Position numbers and translations under genes: made by a program. Source: Streptomyces griseus (GTDB lineage: Bacteria > Actinomycetota > Actinomycetes > Streptomycetales > Streptomycetaceae). Taken from it: 64,000 bases of DNA. The stretch's first letter is position 1; the number at the start of each line of letters is the position of its first letter. The notes below the pieces were generated by a model. The model saw only the letters and a program-made list of their open reading frames with translations, searched no databases and was not told the DNA's origin. Positions 25,162-33,468 of this stretch are shown here, one piece after another. The stretch lies in contig NZ_UAVD01000033.1 of assembly GCF_900460065.1 (NCBI RefSeq), forward strand, positions 186,001 through 250,000, written 5' to 3'.

Positions 25162-26429
25162 TGCGCTGCTACGTCTTCCCGGGACAGGGCACCCAGAAGA
25201 AGGGGATGGGGCGGAGCCTGTTCACCCGGTTCCCCGACCTCCGGCGCCGCGCCGACCGGGTGCTCGGATACCCGATCGAGGAACTCTGCCTGGAGAACCC
25301 GGAACGCCGGCTGTCGGAGACCGCCTACGCGCAGCCCGCGATCTACGTGGTCAACGCGCTGCACTGGGCCGCGGCGCAGGAGGACCTCCCGGCCGCCGAC
25401 TTCTTCGCGGGCCACAGCCTCGGCGAGTACAGCGCGCTGTACGCGGCCGGCGCCTTCGACTTCGCAACCGGCCTGGCGCTGGTGCGGAGCCGCGCGGAAC
25501 TGATGAGCCGGATCAGCGGCGGTGCCATGGCCGCGATCGTCGGCGTCTCCGAGCAGATCGTCGAGGAGACCCTGGAACGGCACGGTGCCAACGGCGTCGT
25601 CATCGCCAACCACAACGCGCCCGAGCAGTTCGTGCTCGCCGGCAGCCGCGAAGAACTGGCCCGGCTCAGGCCCGTCTTCGAGAAGATGGAGGGAGTCCGG
25701 GGCTTCGTTCCGGTCCGCGTCAGCGGACCCTTCCACGCGCCGGCGATGGCCCCGGCCGCCGAGCGCTTCCGCTCCGTGCTGGCCGCGGTCGACGTGGGCC
25801 GACTGCGCACACCGGTCGTCTCCAACGTGACCGGACGGCCGTTCGGCCCCGATGCGCGGGAGGTCCGGGACCTGCTCGCCGAACAGATCGCCCGGCCCGT
25901 CCGCTGGAGCGACTCCATCCGGTATCTGCGGGACGCGGGCGTGTCGGACTTCACGGAACTGGGCGAGTCGAAGGTGCTCACCTCGCTCATCGACCGGATC
26001 ACCACCGCGCGAGAGGCCGCGCCCGACCCGCGCCGCGACCTGATCGAGCGGATCAGGCGCGAGATCCTCCAGCCGGAGATCGGTGACGAGGCGCTGGGCT
26101 TCGACGAGGACGCGTCGTTCCGGCAGCTCGGCCTGAACTCCATCATCTACGTGCGCCTGGCCCGCCGGGCCGGGAAGGTGTTCGACGTCGCGGTCAAGCC
26201 GGACGTCATCTTCCAGCACCGCTCCTGCGCCGCCCTGGCGGACTACCTCCTGACCCGCGACGACGTCGCCCGAACCGCGGTGCCGCAGGCCCCACCAGCG
26301 GCGCCCGACGCCCCACCCGCGCCCTTGGGCGAGTACCGGGACGAACGGGTGGCGGCCCTGCTGCACGACTGCGCGAACGGAACCCTCAGCGTGGACCGGA
26401 CCGTCGAGGCGATCCGCGCGCTCGCCTGA
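25161..26429 (+). CDS. trans-acting acyltransferase fused to an acyl carrier protein
   Basis: A 422-residue protein starting at ATG 25161, which overlaps the upstream TGA by one base. Residues 1-290 are a malonyl-CoA:ACP acyltransferase: FPGQGTQ at the N-terminus, GHSLGEYSA nucleophile elbow, and GPFH in the specificity loop, consistent with malonyl. Residues about 300-375 form an ACP-like helix bundle with LGLNS, Asn replacing the usual Asp before the phosphopantetheine Ser. The tail carries ANGTLS followed by a short helix and resembles the extreme N-terminus of the NRPS-PKS (ADGEMS). It is the natural extender supplier for the AT-less modules of Line A and for the dead AT of the cis-AT PKS. 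The fused ACP could instead be a way station for the acyl chain. Confidence 0.9.
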   Translation: MRCYVFPGQGTQKKGMGRSLFTRFPDLRRRADRVLGYPIEELCLENPERRLSETAYAQPAIYVVNALHWAAAQEDLPAADFFAGHSLGEYSALYAAGAFDFATGLALVRSRAELMSRISGGAMAAIVGVSEQIVEETLERHGANGVVIANHNAPEQFVLAGSREELARLRPVFEKMEGVRGFVPVRVSGPFHAPAMAPAAERFRSVLAAVDVGRLRTPVVSNVTGRPFGPDAREVRDLLAEQIARPVRWSDSIRYLRDAGVSDFTELGESKVLTSLIDRITTAREAAPDPRRDLIERIRREILQPEIGDEALGFDEDASFRQLGLNSIIYVRLARRAGKVFDVAVKPDVIFQHRSCAALADYLLTRDDVARTAVPQAPPAAPDAPPAPLGEYRDERVAALLHDCANGTLSVDRTVEAIRALA

Positions 26430-26446
26430 CGGGCGCCGCGTGCGCC

Positions 26447-26461
26447 GCTGTGCCGCACAGC
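26447..26461. terminator. small hairpin between convergent genes
   Basis: GCTGTG and CACAGC form a 6-bp stem around a CCG loop, extendable by two more pairs past a mismatch. It lies between the Line A stop (26429) and the regulator stop (26499) and could end transcripts from both sides. There is no U-tract. Confidence 0.35.
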
Positions 26462-26498
26462 CGCCGGGGCCGGGTGCGAACACGGGGAAGCCGACCGT

Positions 26499-29400
26499 CT
26501 ATTCGACCGCGCCCACGGCTTCACGTGTCTCCTTGCCGAGAAGTTCGTCGAGCAGGAGGGTGGAGGGCAGCGCGGAGTTGAGGTACACGTACTCGCGGTG
26601 GTGCTCGACGACCGCGAGCAGGGTGCGCAGCGTGTCCACGGCGCCCTCCCGCTGCTCGGCGAGATGCTGGGCCTGGGCCAGCAGGCCCAGATGGAGGGGG
26701 AGGTGGATCCTCGTCCGGGACAGCCGCATCTCCGTCAGCGCGTTCATCATCTTGGGGATGCCCTCCCGCTGCCCCCCGTGAGCGAGGGCCCAGCCGAGCG
26801 GGACGTTCAGCATCGCCGCCCAGGACGACAGGCCGTGCTGGGCGGAGAGTTCGACGCCCTGCGCTCCGAAGTCCCCGGCCGCGTCCGGATCGCCCTCCCA
26901 GGCGGCCACCATCGCGTTGACGTAGAGGGCGTGGACCCGGTCCCAGGGCCTGTCGCCCCACTGCGTCAGCCTCAGGAGGCGACGGCCCTGCTCGGCCGCG
27001 GCCGAGCGTTCGCCCATCAGCCAGCGGGCGAAGACGTCGTGGGTGCGGAAGTAGACGCGTGGGTCGGACCGGTACATCCCGTCCGGCAGCCGCCCCTCGC
27101 GTGCCAGCCGTTCGGACAGTTCCACGCCGTGCTCGAACGACCGCAGCGCGTCGGGCAGCCGGTCGCGGATGAACATGGTCATCCCCTCGCCGTACACCGC
27201 GCCCAGCCGGGCCGCGGGATCCCCCGTGCGTGCGGCGATGGCCTTCAACCGGTCGGTGAGCCGCCCCGACTCGTCGTAGCGTCCCCGGACGAGGAGCGAC
27301 ACACTCAGCATCGACAGCGCCGCCGGGTCGTCGGACCGGTGCGGCGGGGTGCCGGGGGTGTACCCCCGGAGGATCTCCGACTCGGCCTCCGAGTCGCCGA
27401 ACCCGCGTACGTGGCCCAGCAGATGGGCCAGTTCACCGTGGAGCCGGGGCACCAGGCCCCGGGCGGCCGAACCCTCGGGCAGGGAGCCGGAGACCGAGAT
27501 GGCACGGCGCAGCCACATCTGGCGGTCGCCCGCGGCCAGCCGCGACCCCGCGTTCTCGGCCGCGCTCAGGAGCCAGGGAAGCGCCCGCTCCGGCGGCACG
27601 GCGCCCCCGGCGCGCCAGACGTGGTGGGCGACGCGGTCGCTCCGCTCGGGGGTGCTCTCCCCGGCGGAGCGCGGGGACAGGGCGTACGCGTACGCGGCGT
27701 GCAGCCGCCGGCTCTCCTCGCCGGTGAGGTCGCCGACGAGCACCTCCCGGGCGCGTGGTGGGGTGAGCCGGAGGCGGCCGGCGGGCCGTGGGCCGGCGGC
27801 GAGCAGCCCGTGCCGGACCGCCGACTCCACGATCGCCACGGCGCCGTCGCCGCCCGCGGCCCGGCACAGGGAGTCCCCTTCGATGTCGGGTGCGGCGATG
27901 GCGCAGAGCCGCAGAAGCCGCAGGACCGGTCCCGGCAGCTCGGCGAACTCCTGGCGCAGGACCTTGCGCGCGCACGGGACGACGAGGCCGATCAACTCGT
28001 CCGCGTTGCCGGGGTCCCGGAGGTCGCCGGCCTCGCGGAGGAGGGAGAGCATCTGGAGCACGAAGGAGGGGCTGCCCACGGACTGCCGGTGCAGCGCTTC
28101 CACCACGCGGCGGTCGACGCCCGGCCCCGAGTGCGCTTCGGCCAGGGCGGTGACGTCGGGGAGGGTCAGGGCCCCGAGCCGCAGGACCTGCGTGTTGGGG
28201 CCCCTGAGTATCCCGGTCATCGTCGGGTACCGGGAGCCGTCGGGCCAGGTCTCCAGGTCCCAGCCGGTCAGCACGATCCCGAGCGCATGTCCCTGGCGGC
28301 GGTTGGCCAGCAGGCGGAGCACGTCCAGCGAAGCCGTGTCCGCCCGGTGCACGTCCTCCAGGAGCAGCACCAGAGGCCGCCGCGCCGCCAGGTCGAGCAG
28401 GATCTCGCAGAGCGCGTCGTGCGTCCGGAAGGGGTTTGGCGGGTCGCCCGGCCCGGCGTCGCCGCCCGGGCCCGGCTGCCATCCGGGCAACAGCGGCGCC
28501 AGCAGCGCGCCGAACGGAGCTGCGGCCGACCGGAAGGCCTCGGGCCGTGCCGTCGCGAGCCGGCGCAGCACCTGTGTCCACAGCCAGTAGGGCGGAACGC
28601 CCTCGCCGGAGAAGCTGCTGCTCCGAACCGTCTCGATGTTCTCGTCCAGGGCCCGAAGGCGGTGGACCAGTTCCATCACGAGATGCGTCTTCCCGAGCCC
28701 GGAGAAACCGAGGACGCACGCGAGGTGTCCGCGGCCGGCGGCCGTTTCGGCCATGGCGGCGACGAGAACATTCAACTCCCGTTCGCGGCCTATCAACGGA
28801 GAGGCGACCCCCGGTTCGTCCGGTGCGGGCACCGGGGCGGCGGACCCGGTCGGCGTCTCCCGTTCCCGACCGTCCGGCATCTCCCGGGCCCCTGCCGCCG
28901 GTTCCGCCGGCTCGGCCGGCGCCCAGGTCGCGGCGGGCCGCGCGAGCGTGCTGGACATCGTTGTCCGGACCTGGCGCGGAAACACGGTCGCTCCCGGACG
29001 GGCGGGGCCGCCGGGTGCGCCGCGTGCGCGCCCGCCCAGTTCCTGCCGGAGGAGAGCGGTGTGGAGCTTCTGGAGATCGGCGCTCGTGTCCACCCCGAAC
29101 TCCTCGGCCAGATAGTTCCGCGTGTACGCGTACATCTCCAGCGCCTCGGCCTGCCGGCCGGACCGGAACAGCGCGGTCATCAGGTGGCCCACCATGCGCT
29201 CCCTGGCCGGGTGCTGACGGACCTCGCGCTCCAGTTCGGCGATCACCTCGGCGGTCCGCCCGAGGAGGAGCCCGGCCTCCGCGGACGATTCGAGGGCGGT
29301 GAGCCGCATCTGTTCGAGACGGGCGCTCTCGTCGGCGATCGACGGATGGGTGTGGAACTCCGCGTACGGAGCGCCGTGCCACAGCGTGAGCGCCCGGGTG

Positions 29401-29861
29401 AGGTGGTCCCGGGCGGCCAGAGGGTTCTGCCCCGTGAGCAGCCGGCGGCCGGTGGAGACGAGCTGCTCGAAGCGGTACGCGTCCACCTGGTCCGACGCGA
29501 GCCGCAGGACGTACCCCGGAGCCTGGTGGCGCAGGATCGCGGACCTGCCGGGGCCGGCCGCCGGCGCCAGGGCCCTGCGCAGGTGGGAGATGTGGCTCTG
29601 CAGGGTGGCGACGGCCTGCTGGGGGCGGGCGTCCCGCCACAGTTCCTCGATGAGCACCGTGGTGGGGACGACGCGGCCCAGCCTGATGAGGAGGAGGGCC
29701 AGGAGCGCCCGGCGGCGTGGTGGTCCGAGGGCCACGTCGCGCCTCTCGTAACGGGCCGACATCGGCCCCAGCACCTGAAGCTCCGGCCCGGAGGGTGCGG
29801 GCGGTGATGAGGGCTGCGAGGCCCCATCGGCCTGATGCACGAACATATTCTCCTGCCCCAT
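26499..29861 (-). CDS. large SARP-family transcriptional regulator with ATPase domain
   Basis: About 1120 residues. The N-terminal 100 or so residues are an OmpR-type winged-helix DNA-binding domain (LGPPRRRALLALLL, then an ELWRDARP segment), followed by a bacterial transcriptional activation domain to about residue 270. After a Pro/Ala/Thr-rich linker comes a P-loop ATPase with Walker A GFSGLGKTH near 385 and Walker B LVLLLEDVHRAD near 500, then a long helical, TPR-like region. This is the build of large SARPs such as AfsR and SanG-type activators, usually positive and pathway-specific. The start is uncertain: ATG 29861 has no clear ribosome binding site, while ATG 29846 has GGGGCAGGAG just upstream, though with only three bases between GGAG and the start. 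It is convergent with Line A and divergent from Line B, so it could govern either or both. Confidence 0.9.
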   Translation of the reverse strand: MGQENMFVHQADGASQPSSPPAPSGPELQVLGPMSARYERRDVALGPPRRRALLALLLIRLGRVVPTTVLIEELWRDARPQQAVATLQSHISHLRRALAPAAGPGRSAILRHQAPGYVLRLASDQVDAYRFEQLVSTGRRLLTGQNPLAARDHLTRALTLWHGAPYAEFHTHPSIADESARLEQMRLTALESSAEAGLLLGRTAEVIAELEREVRQHPARERMVGHLMTALFRSGRQAEALEMYAYTRNYLAEEFGVDTSADLQKLHTALLRQELGGRARGAPGGPARPGATVFPRQVRTTMSSTLARPAATWAPAEPAEPAAGAREMPDGRERETPTGSAAPVPAPDEPGVASPLIGRERELNVLVAAMAETAAGRGHLACVLGFSGLGKTHLVMELVHRLRALDENIETVRSSSFSGEGVPPYWLWTQVLRRLATARPEAFRSAAAPFGALLAPLLPGWQPGPGGDAGPGDPPNPFRTHDALCEILLDLAARRPLVLLLEDVHRADTASLDVLRLLANRRQGHALGIVLTGWDLETWPDGSRYPTMTGILRGPNTQVLRLGALTLPDVTALAEAHSGPGVDRRVVEALHRQSVGSPSFVLQMLSLLREAGDLRDPGNADELIGLVVPCARKVLRQEFAELPGPVLRLLRLCAIAAPDIEGDSLCRAAGGDGAVAIVESAVRHGLLAAGPRPAGRLRLTPPRAREVLVGDLTGEESRRLHAAYAYALSPRSAGESTPERSDRVAHHVWRAGGAVPPERALPWLLSAAENAGSRLAAGDRQMWLRRAISVSGSLPEGSAARGLVPRLHGELAHLLGHVRGFGDSEAESEILRGYTPGTPPHRSDDPAALSMLSVSLLVRGRYDESGRLTDRLKAIAARTGDPAARLGAVYGEGMTMFIRDRLPDALRSFEHGVELSERLAREGRLPDGMYRSDPRVYFRTHDVFARWLMGERSAAAEQGRRLLRLTQWGDRPWDRVHALYVNAMVAAWEGDPDAAGDFGAQGVELSAQHGLSSWAAMLNVPLGWALAHGGQREGIPKMMNALTEMRLSRTRIHLPLHLGLLAQAQHLAEQREGAVDTLRTLLAVVEHHREYVYLNSALPSTLLLDELLGKETREAVGAVE

Positions 29862-29952
29862 TCGTTCGCACGCCTAAGACGTCGTCGGTGAATACACCTT
29901 AGAACAGCGATCTCATCCGCGGGGATTTTCCCGGTGGTCATGGAGGCCCGAA

Positions 29953-29962
29953 GCCCTAGGGC
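29953..29962. promoter_or_regulatory. perfect 10-bp palindrome GCCCTAGGGC
   Basis: A self-complementary decamer with a central CTAG, which is a rare tetranucleotide in this DNA. It lies near the middle of the divergent region and is a candidate regulator site. Confidence 0.3.
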
Positions 29963-29991
29963 GAAACGTGCGCGGATGTCAACGGCGCAGA

Positions 29992-30008
29992 TTCGCCGGT
30001 GAGGCGAA
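29992..30008. promoter_or_regulatory. inverted repeat TTCGCC-N5-GGCGAA
   Basis: Six-base arms separated by five bases, 30 bases to the right of the 10-bp palindrome. This is an operator-like geometry; the binding protein is unknown. Confidence 0.3.
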
Positions 30009-30278
30009 ACCGGCCATGCGGCACGGTGAATTTCCCAGGGATACGCGGAGGGCCCCGGGCGCCTTGGATCCCCCGTACGGGCCTTTGACCGCAACCTCGG
30101 GGAACGCCCGGGCCGGTGCATCGGCAAGCGAACGGCAGGGATGTGGACAAGTCCTTGCGCCGGGGTGTCAGCGAACCGGCCAGCGTCCAGCAAGGGGGAT
30201 GGGTCAACATGATCGAAACCGGAATTTTCCGAGTGGCCCGAGCCAATCGCTCGGCGCGGATCCAGGAGGCGTCACACG

Positions 30279-31154
30279 GTGTTCGCGATTCTTTTTCCTG
30301 GTCAGGGCTCGCAGTTCCGGGGCATGGGCGCAGATGTTTTCGGCCACTATCCGGGCATCACCCGATTCGCCTGCGATCTCCTCGGCTACGACCTCCCCGC
30401 ACGCTGCCGCGACAACCAGGACGACGTGCTCTCCCGTACGGAGTGCACGCAGCCGGCTCTCTTCACCGTCAACGCGCTGCACGCCTTCGAGCGGGAACGC
30501 CGGGAGGGCCGGCCCGCCGACTGCTACCTCGGGCACAGCCTGGGGGAGTACAACGCGCTCCTCGCCGCGGGGGTCTTCGACTTCGAGACCGGTCTCCGGA
30601 TCGTCCAGAAGCGCGGCGAGTTGATGGCCGCGGCTTCGGGCGGCGGCATGACGGCGGTCATGAACACCCCGGCCGAGCGACTCCTGGAGGTACTGGGCGC
30701 CGACGGCGTCGAGGGCGTGGAGGTGGCGGCCCACAACACCGACACCCAGATCGTGATCGCCGGCGCCGACGGCGCTCTCCGGGCCGCCCACGCCTCCCTG
30801 CGGGCGCGGGGCATCCGCTTCGCCCCGCTGCGGGTCGGGGCGGCCTTTCACTCGCGCGCCATGGAATCGGCGCGCACCGCGTTCGAGGTATTCCTCCGCC
30901 AATTCACCTTCGCGGAACCCTCGGTGACCGTGATATCCAATGCGAGCGCACGCCCCTACGAGGGAAGCATGATTCCGGAGCTGCTGTGTCGGCAGATCGT
31001 CGAACCCGTCCGATGGGTCGAAAGCGTCCGGCATCTCCTCGATCGTGACGCCTCCCTGGAGTACGAGGAGATCGGCGGCACATCGCTGCTCCGCATGGTG
31101 AAAAGCATCGCGAAATCCGGCCCTCGGGCCACTCTGACGAAAAGCGGGGTATGA
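30279..31154 (+). CDS. discrete malonyl-type acyltransferase (trans-AT)
   Basis: A 291-residue stand-alone AT, first gene of the Line B operon. GTG 30279 is preceded by AGGAGG at 30264-30269, an ideal site. It has FPGQGSQ near the N-terminus, GHSLGEYNA at the nucleophile elbow, and AAFH in the specificity loop, consistent with malonyl transfer. The length is normal for a single AT with no fused ER or ACP. Four bases after its stop begins a free ACP, then an amidotransferase. The likely jobs are loading malonyl on that ACP for starter synthesis and on the five ACPs of the large PKS. It is clearly diverged from the AT-ACP of Line A, so the two lines may each have their own AT or share both. Confidence 0.92.
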   Translation: MFAILFPGQGSQFRGMGADVFGHYPGITRFACDLLGYDLPARCRDNQDDVLSRTECTQPALFTVNALHAFERERREGRPADCYLGHSLGEYNALLAAGVFDFETGLRIVQKRGELMAAASGGGMTAVMNTPAERLLEVLGADGVEGVEVAAHNTDTQIVIAGADGALRAAHASLRARGIRFAPLRVGAAFHSRAMESARTAFEVFLRQFTFAEPSVTVISNASARPYEGSMIPELLCRQIVEPVRWVESVRHLLDRDASLEYEEIGGTSLLRMVKSIAKSGPRATLTKSGV

Positions 31155-31157
31155 GAC

Positions 31158-31415
31158 ATGGGGCGAACCCAGCGCCTGCGGACCATGATCGAGGAACAGT
31201 TTCTCGTTGAATTCGATGAAGAACTGACCGATCAGAGCGACCTCTTCAAGGTCGGGGTGATCGACTCCTTCGGCTATGTCCAGCTCCTCGGCTCCATCGA
31301 GGAGGAGTTCTCGATCCAACTGAAGGACGAGGACTTCCTCAAGGACATTCTCACCTCGCTGGAATCCATCGACGCCTTCGTGGCGAAGAAGATCGCCGAG
31401 CGCGGCGACCGCTGA
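31158..31415 (+). CDS. free acyl carrier protein
   Basis: An 85-residue acidic protein with the phosphopantetheine Ser37 in GVIDSFG, between a predicted first helix and the SIEEEF helix. The ATG at 31158 is four bases after the AT stop. Together with the AT before it and the amidotransferase 16 bases after it, this reproduces the malonamyl-ACP starter cassette of glutarimide polyketides (AMT and ACP of the migrastatin and lactimidomycin loci). It would carry malonyl while the terminal carboxyl is amidated. Confidence 0.9.
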   Translation: MGRTQRLRTMIEEQFLVEFDEELTDQSDLFKVGVIDSFGYVQLLGSIEEEFSIQLKDEDFLKDILTSLESIDAFVAKKIAERGDR

Positions 31416-31431
31416 AGCAAGGAGACCCCGC

Positions 31432-33468
31432 ATGTGCGGAATCGCAGGCTTCGTCTCGCCCTCGCTCGACGCCGGGGCCACGCCCGAGGTCATCGCCTCG
31501 ATGCTGTCGCTCATCCGCCACCGCGGCCCGGACGAGGCGGGCTACTACCTGGACGACGGGGTGGCCATGGGCACGGTCAGGCTGTCGGTCATCGACCTCG
31601 CCACGGGCGCCCAGCCCATGGCGGACCCGTCCGACCGCTACTGGATCTGCTTCAACGGCGAGTTGTACAACCACGTCGAACTCCGCCGGGAGCTGCGAGG
31701 GCTCGGCCGGCACTTCCGCACCCGCTCGGACACCGAAGTGGTCCTCCAGGCGTGGGCCCAGTGGGGAGCGGGCGCTCTGCCCCGTTTCAACGGCGCGTTC
31801 GCCTTCGCCATCCGGGACGCGGTGTCCGGGGACCTCTTCCTGGCCCGGGACAGGTACGGCAAGCGCCCGGTCTTCTACAGCGACCGGGGGAGCGGCACGG
31901 GCCCGGACGGGGATTTCCTCTTCGCCTCGGAGATGAAGGCGTTCCGGGCATTCCCCGGATTCCGCTTCGAACTGGACCCCGGAGAACTCGCCTCCGCTTT
32001 CGCGGTGTGGACCCCGTTGCCCGACCGGACCCCCTTCCGGCACATCCGCCAACTGCCCATGGGGAGCTTCCTGACCGTGCGCGGTGGCCGCGTGGATCTG
32101 ACCACGTACGCCGAACTCGAAATCGACGCCGACCCGTTCACCGGTTCCGCCCGGGAAGCGGTCGCATTCGTCCGCGACACCCTCCGGGAAAGCGTCGCGA
32201 TGCGGCTGCGGAGCGACGTCGAGGTCGGGGTCTACCTGAGCGGAGGCCTCGACTCGTCCATCGTCACCGCACTGGCGACCGAACTCTCCCCGCACGCGGT
32301 CCGCACGTTCTCGGTCGAGTTCGACGAGGCGGCCTTCGACGAGTCGGGCAGCCAGCACGTCGTCGCCTCGCACCTCGGGTCGCTCCACTCGTCCATCGCC
32401 GTGCGCGGCGCGGACATCGCCGCGAACTTCCCGTCCGCCGTTTACCACGCCGAAGTCCCGGCGTTCCGGACGGCGTTCGTGCCCATGTACCTGCTCTCCC
32501 GTCATGTGCGCGACGCCGGCATCAAGGTGATCCTCAGCGGCGAGGGCGCCGACGAGGCCTTCCTCGGCTACTCCCTCTTCCGGGAGACCCTGCTGCGTGC
32601 CGCGTGGCACGACCTCTCCGACGACGAACGCATGGCCGGGATCGGGCGCCTTCACCCGGAGCTGAGCCACTTCGGTCCCGCGAACCGGGCCCGGCTGAAG
32701 GGCCTGTTCGAGCAGTTCGCCGTGGAACGGCTCCCCGGCCTCTTCTCGCACGAACTCCGCTACCAGAACGGCCGTTTCGCCGCACGTCTGCTGAAGGAGC
32801 GGGGCGATCCGTTCGCGGACCTCCTGGCGCTGACGGCGTCGACACCCGGATACGCCGCCCTGAGCCCCGTGCAGAAGGCCCAGTGGCTCGAGTTCAAGAC
32901 CCTGCTGCCCGGCTACCTGCTCTCCACCCAGGGGGAGCGCATGAGCCTCGCCCACGGCATCGAGAACCGCTGCCCCTTCCTCGATCCCGCGGTGGTCCGT
33001 GCGGCGGCCTCGGTCAATCTGCGGTTCGACGACGGCTCCGAGGAGAAGGCCATCCTCAAGGAGGCCTTCCGGGGCGAGCTGCCGGAATCGAGCCTCGCCC
33101 GGCGCAAGCAGCCCTACCGCGCCCCCGGCGCGGCCGTCTTCAAGGAGCACCGGCCCGACTACATGGAGCTGCTGCTCTCGGAGACGGAGCTGCGGAAGAT
33201 CGACGGCCTCGACCCGGTGTTCGCGAGGAAGCTCGTGGCGAAGATCATGGCGACACCCAGCGAGGGGATCAGCACGAAGGAGGACCAGGCCTTTATCTAC
33301 CTGCTGTCGACGGCCGTCCTGCACCAGCAGTTCGCGGGCGGCCGGGACCGGGGGAGGGCCGGCCACCCGGAAGCGGAGCTTAAGGCGGACACGATCGTCG
33401 ATCTCCGTGGCTCCCGGGGACCGCGGCCGGCCGCGCACGCCCTCCACGGGGCGGGAGGCCCCCGATGA
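31432..33468 (+). CDS. asparagine synthetase-like amidotransferase (malonamyl-ACP formation)
   Basis: A 678-residue class II glutamine amidotransferase/synthetase. It begins MCGIAG, so Cys2 is the N-terminal nucleophile for glutaminase activity, followed by RHRGPDE and FNGELYNH motifs. The synthetase half has the PP-loop SGGLDSS from about residue 270 and a GEGADE motif near 371. ATG 31432 is preceded by AAGGAGA. It is somewhat longer than many AsnB proteins because of a Gly/Arg-rich C-terminal tail of about 40 residues. In glutarimide PKS pathways such enzymes are thought to amidate malonyl-ACP; the nitrogen later becomes the imide nitrogen. Its stop overlaps the PKS start as ATGA, implying translational coupling. 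Ordinary asparagine synthesis is unlikely in this context. Confidence 0.9.
   Translation: MCGIAGFVSPSLDAGATPEVIASMLSLIRHRGPDEAGYYLDDGVAMGTVRLSVIDLATGAQPMADPSDRYWICFNGELYNHVELRRELRGLGRHFRTRSDTEVVLQAWAQWGAGALPRFNGAFAFAIRDAVSGDLFLARDRYGKRPVFYSDRGSGTGPDGDFLFASEMKAFRAFPGFRFELDPGELASAFAVWTPLPDRTPFRHIRQLPMGSFLTVRGGRVDLTTYAELEIDADPFTGSAREAVAFVRDTLRESVAMRLRSDVEVGVYLSGGLDSSIVTALATELSPHAVRTFSVEFDEAAFDESGSQHVVASHLGSLHSSIAVRGADIAANFPSAVYHAEVPAFRTAFVPMYLLSRHVRDAGIKVILSGEGADEAFLGYSLFRETLLRAAWHDLSDDERMAGIGRLHPELSHFGPANRARLKGLFEQFAVERLPGLFSHELRYQNGRFAARLLKERGDPFADLLALTASTPGYAALSPVQKAQWLEFKTLLPGYLLSTQGERMSLAHGIENRCPFLDPAVVRAAASVNLRFDDGSEEKAILKEAFRGELPESSLARRKQPYRAPGAAVFKEHRPDYMELLLSETELRKIDGLDPVFARKLVAKIMATPSEGISTKEDQAFIYLLSTAVLHQQFAGGRDRGRAGHPEAELKADTIVDLRGSRGPRPAAHALHGAGGPR

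Larger units (their letters stand above)
29862..30278. promoter_or_regulatory. divergent promoter region, SARP gene / Line B
   Basis: About 417 bases without a convincing gene, locally richer in A+T. It should hold the promoters of the regulator (leftward) and of the AT-ACP-amidotransferase-PKS operon (rightward). Two dyads stand out: GCCCTAGGGC at 29953-29962 and TTCGCC-ggtga-GGCGAA at 29992-30008. An ATG at 30211 opens a short frame with no domain and is not called. Confidence 0.55.

Noticed and set aside
30211..30450. Short frame starting MIETGIFRVARA before the Line B AT
   Set aside because: It overlaps the AT gene in another frame, becomes low-complexity and has no domain; the region is better read as leader.
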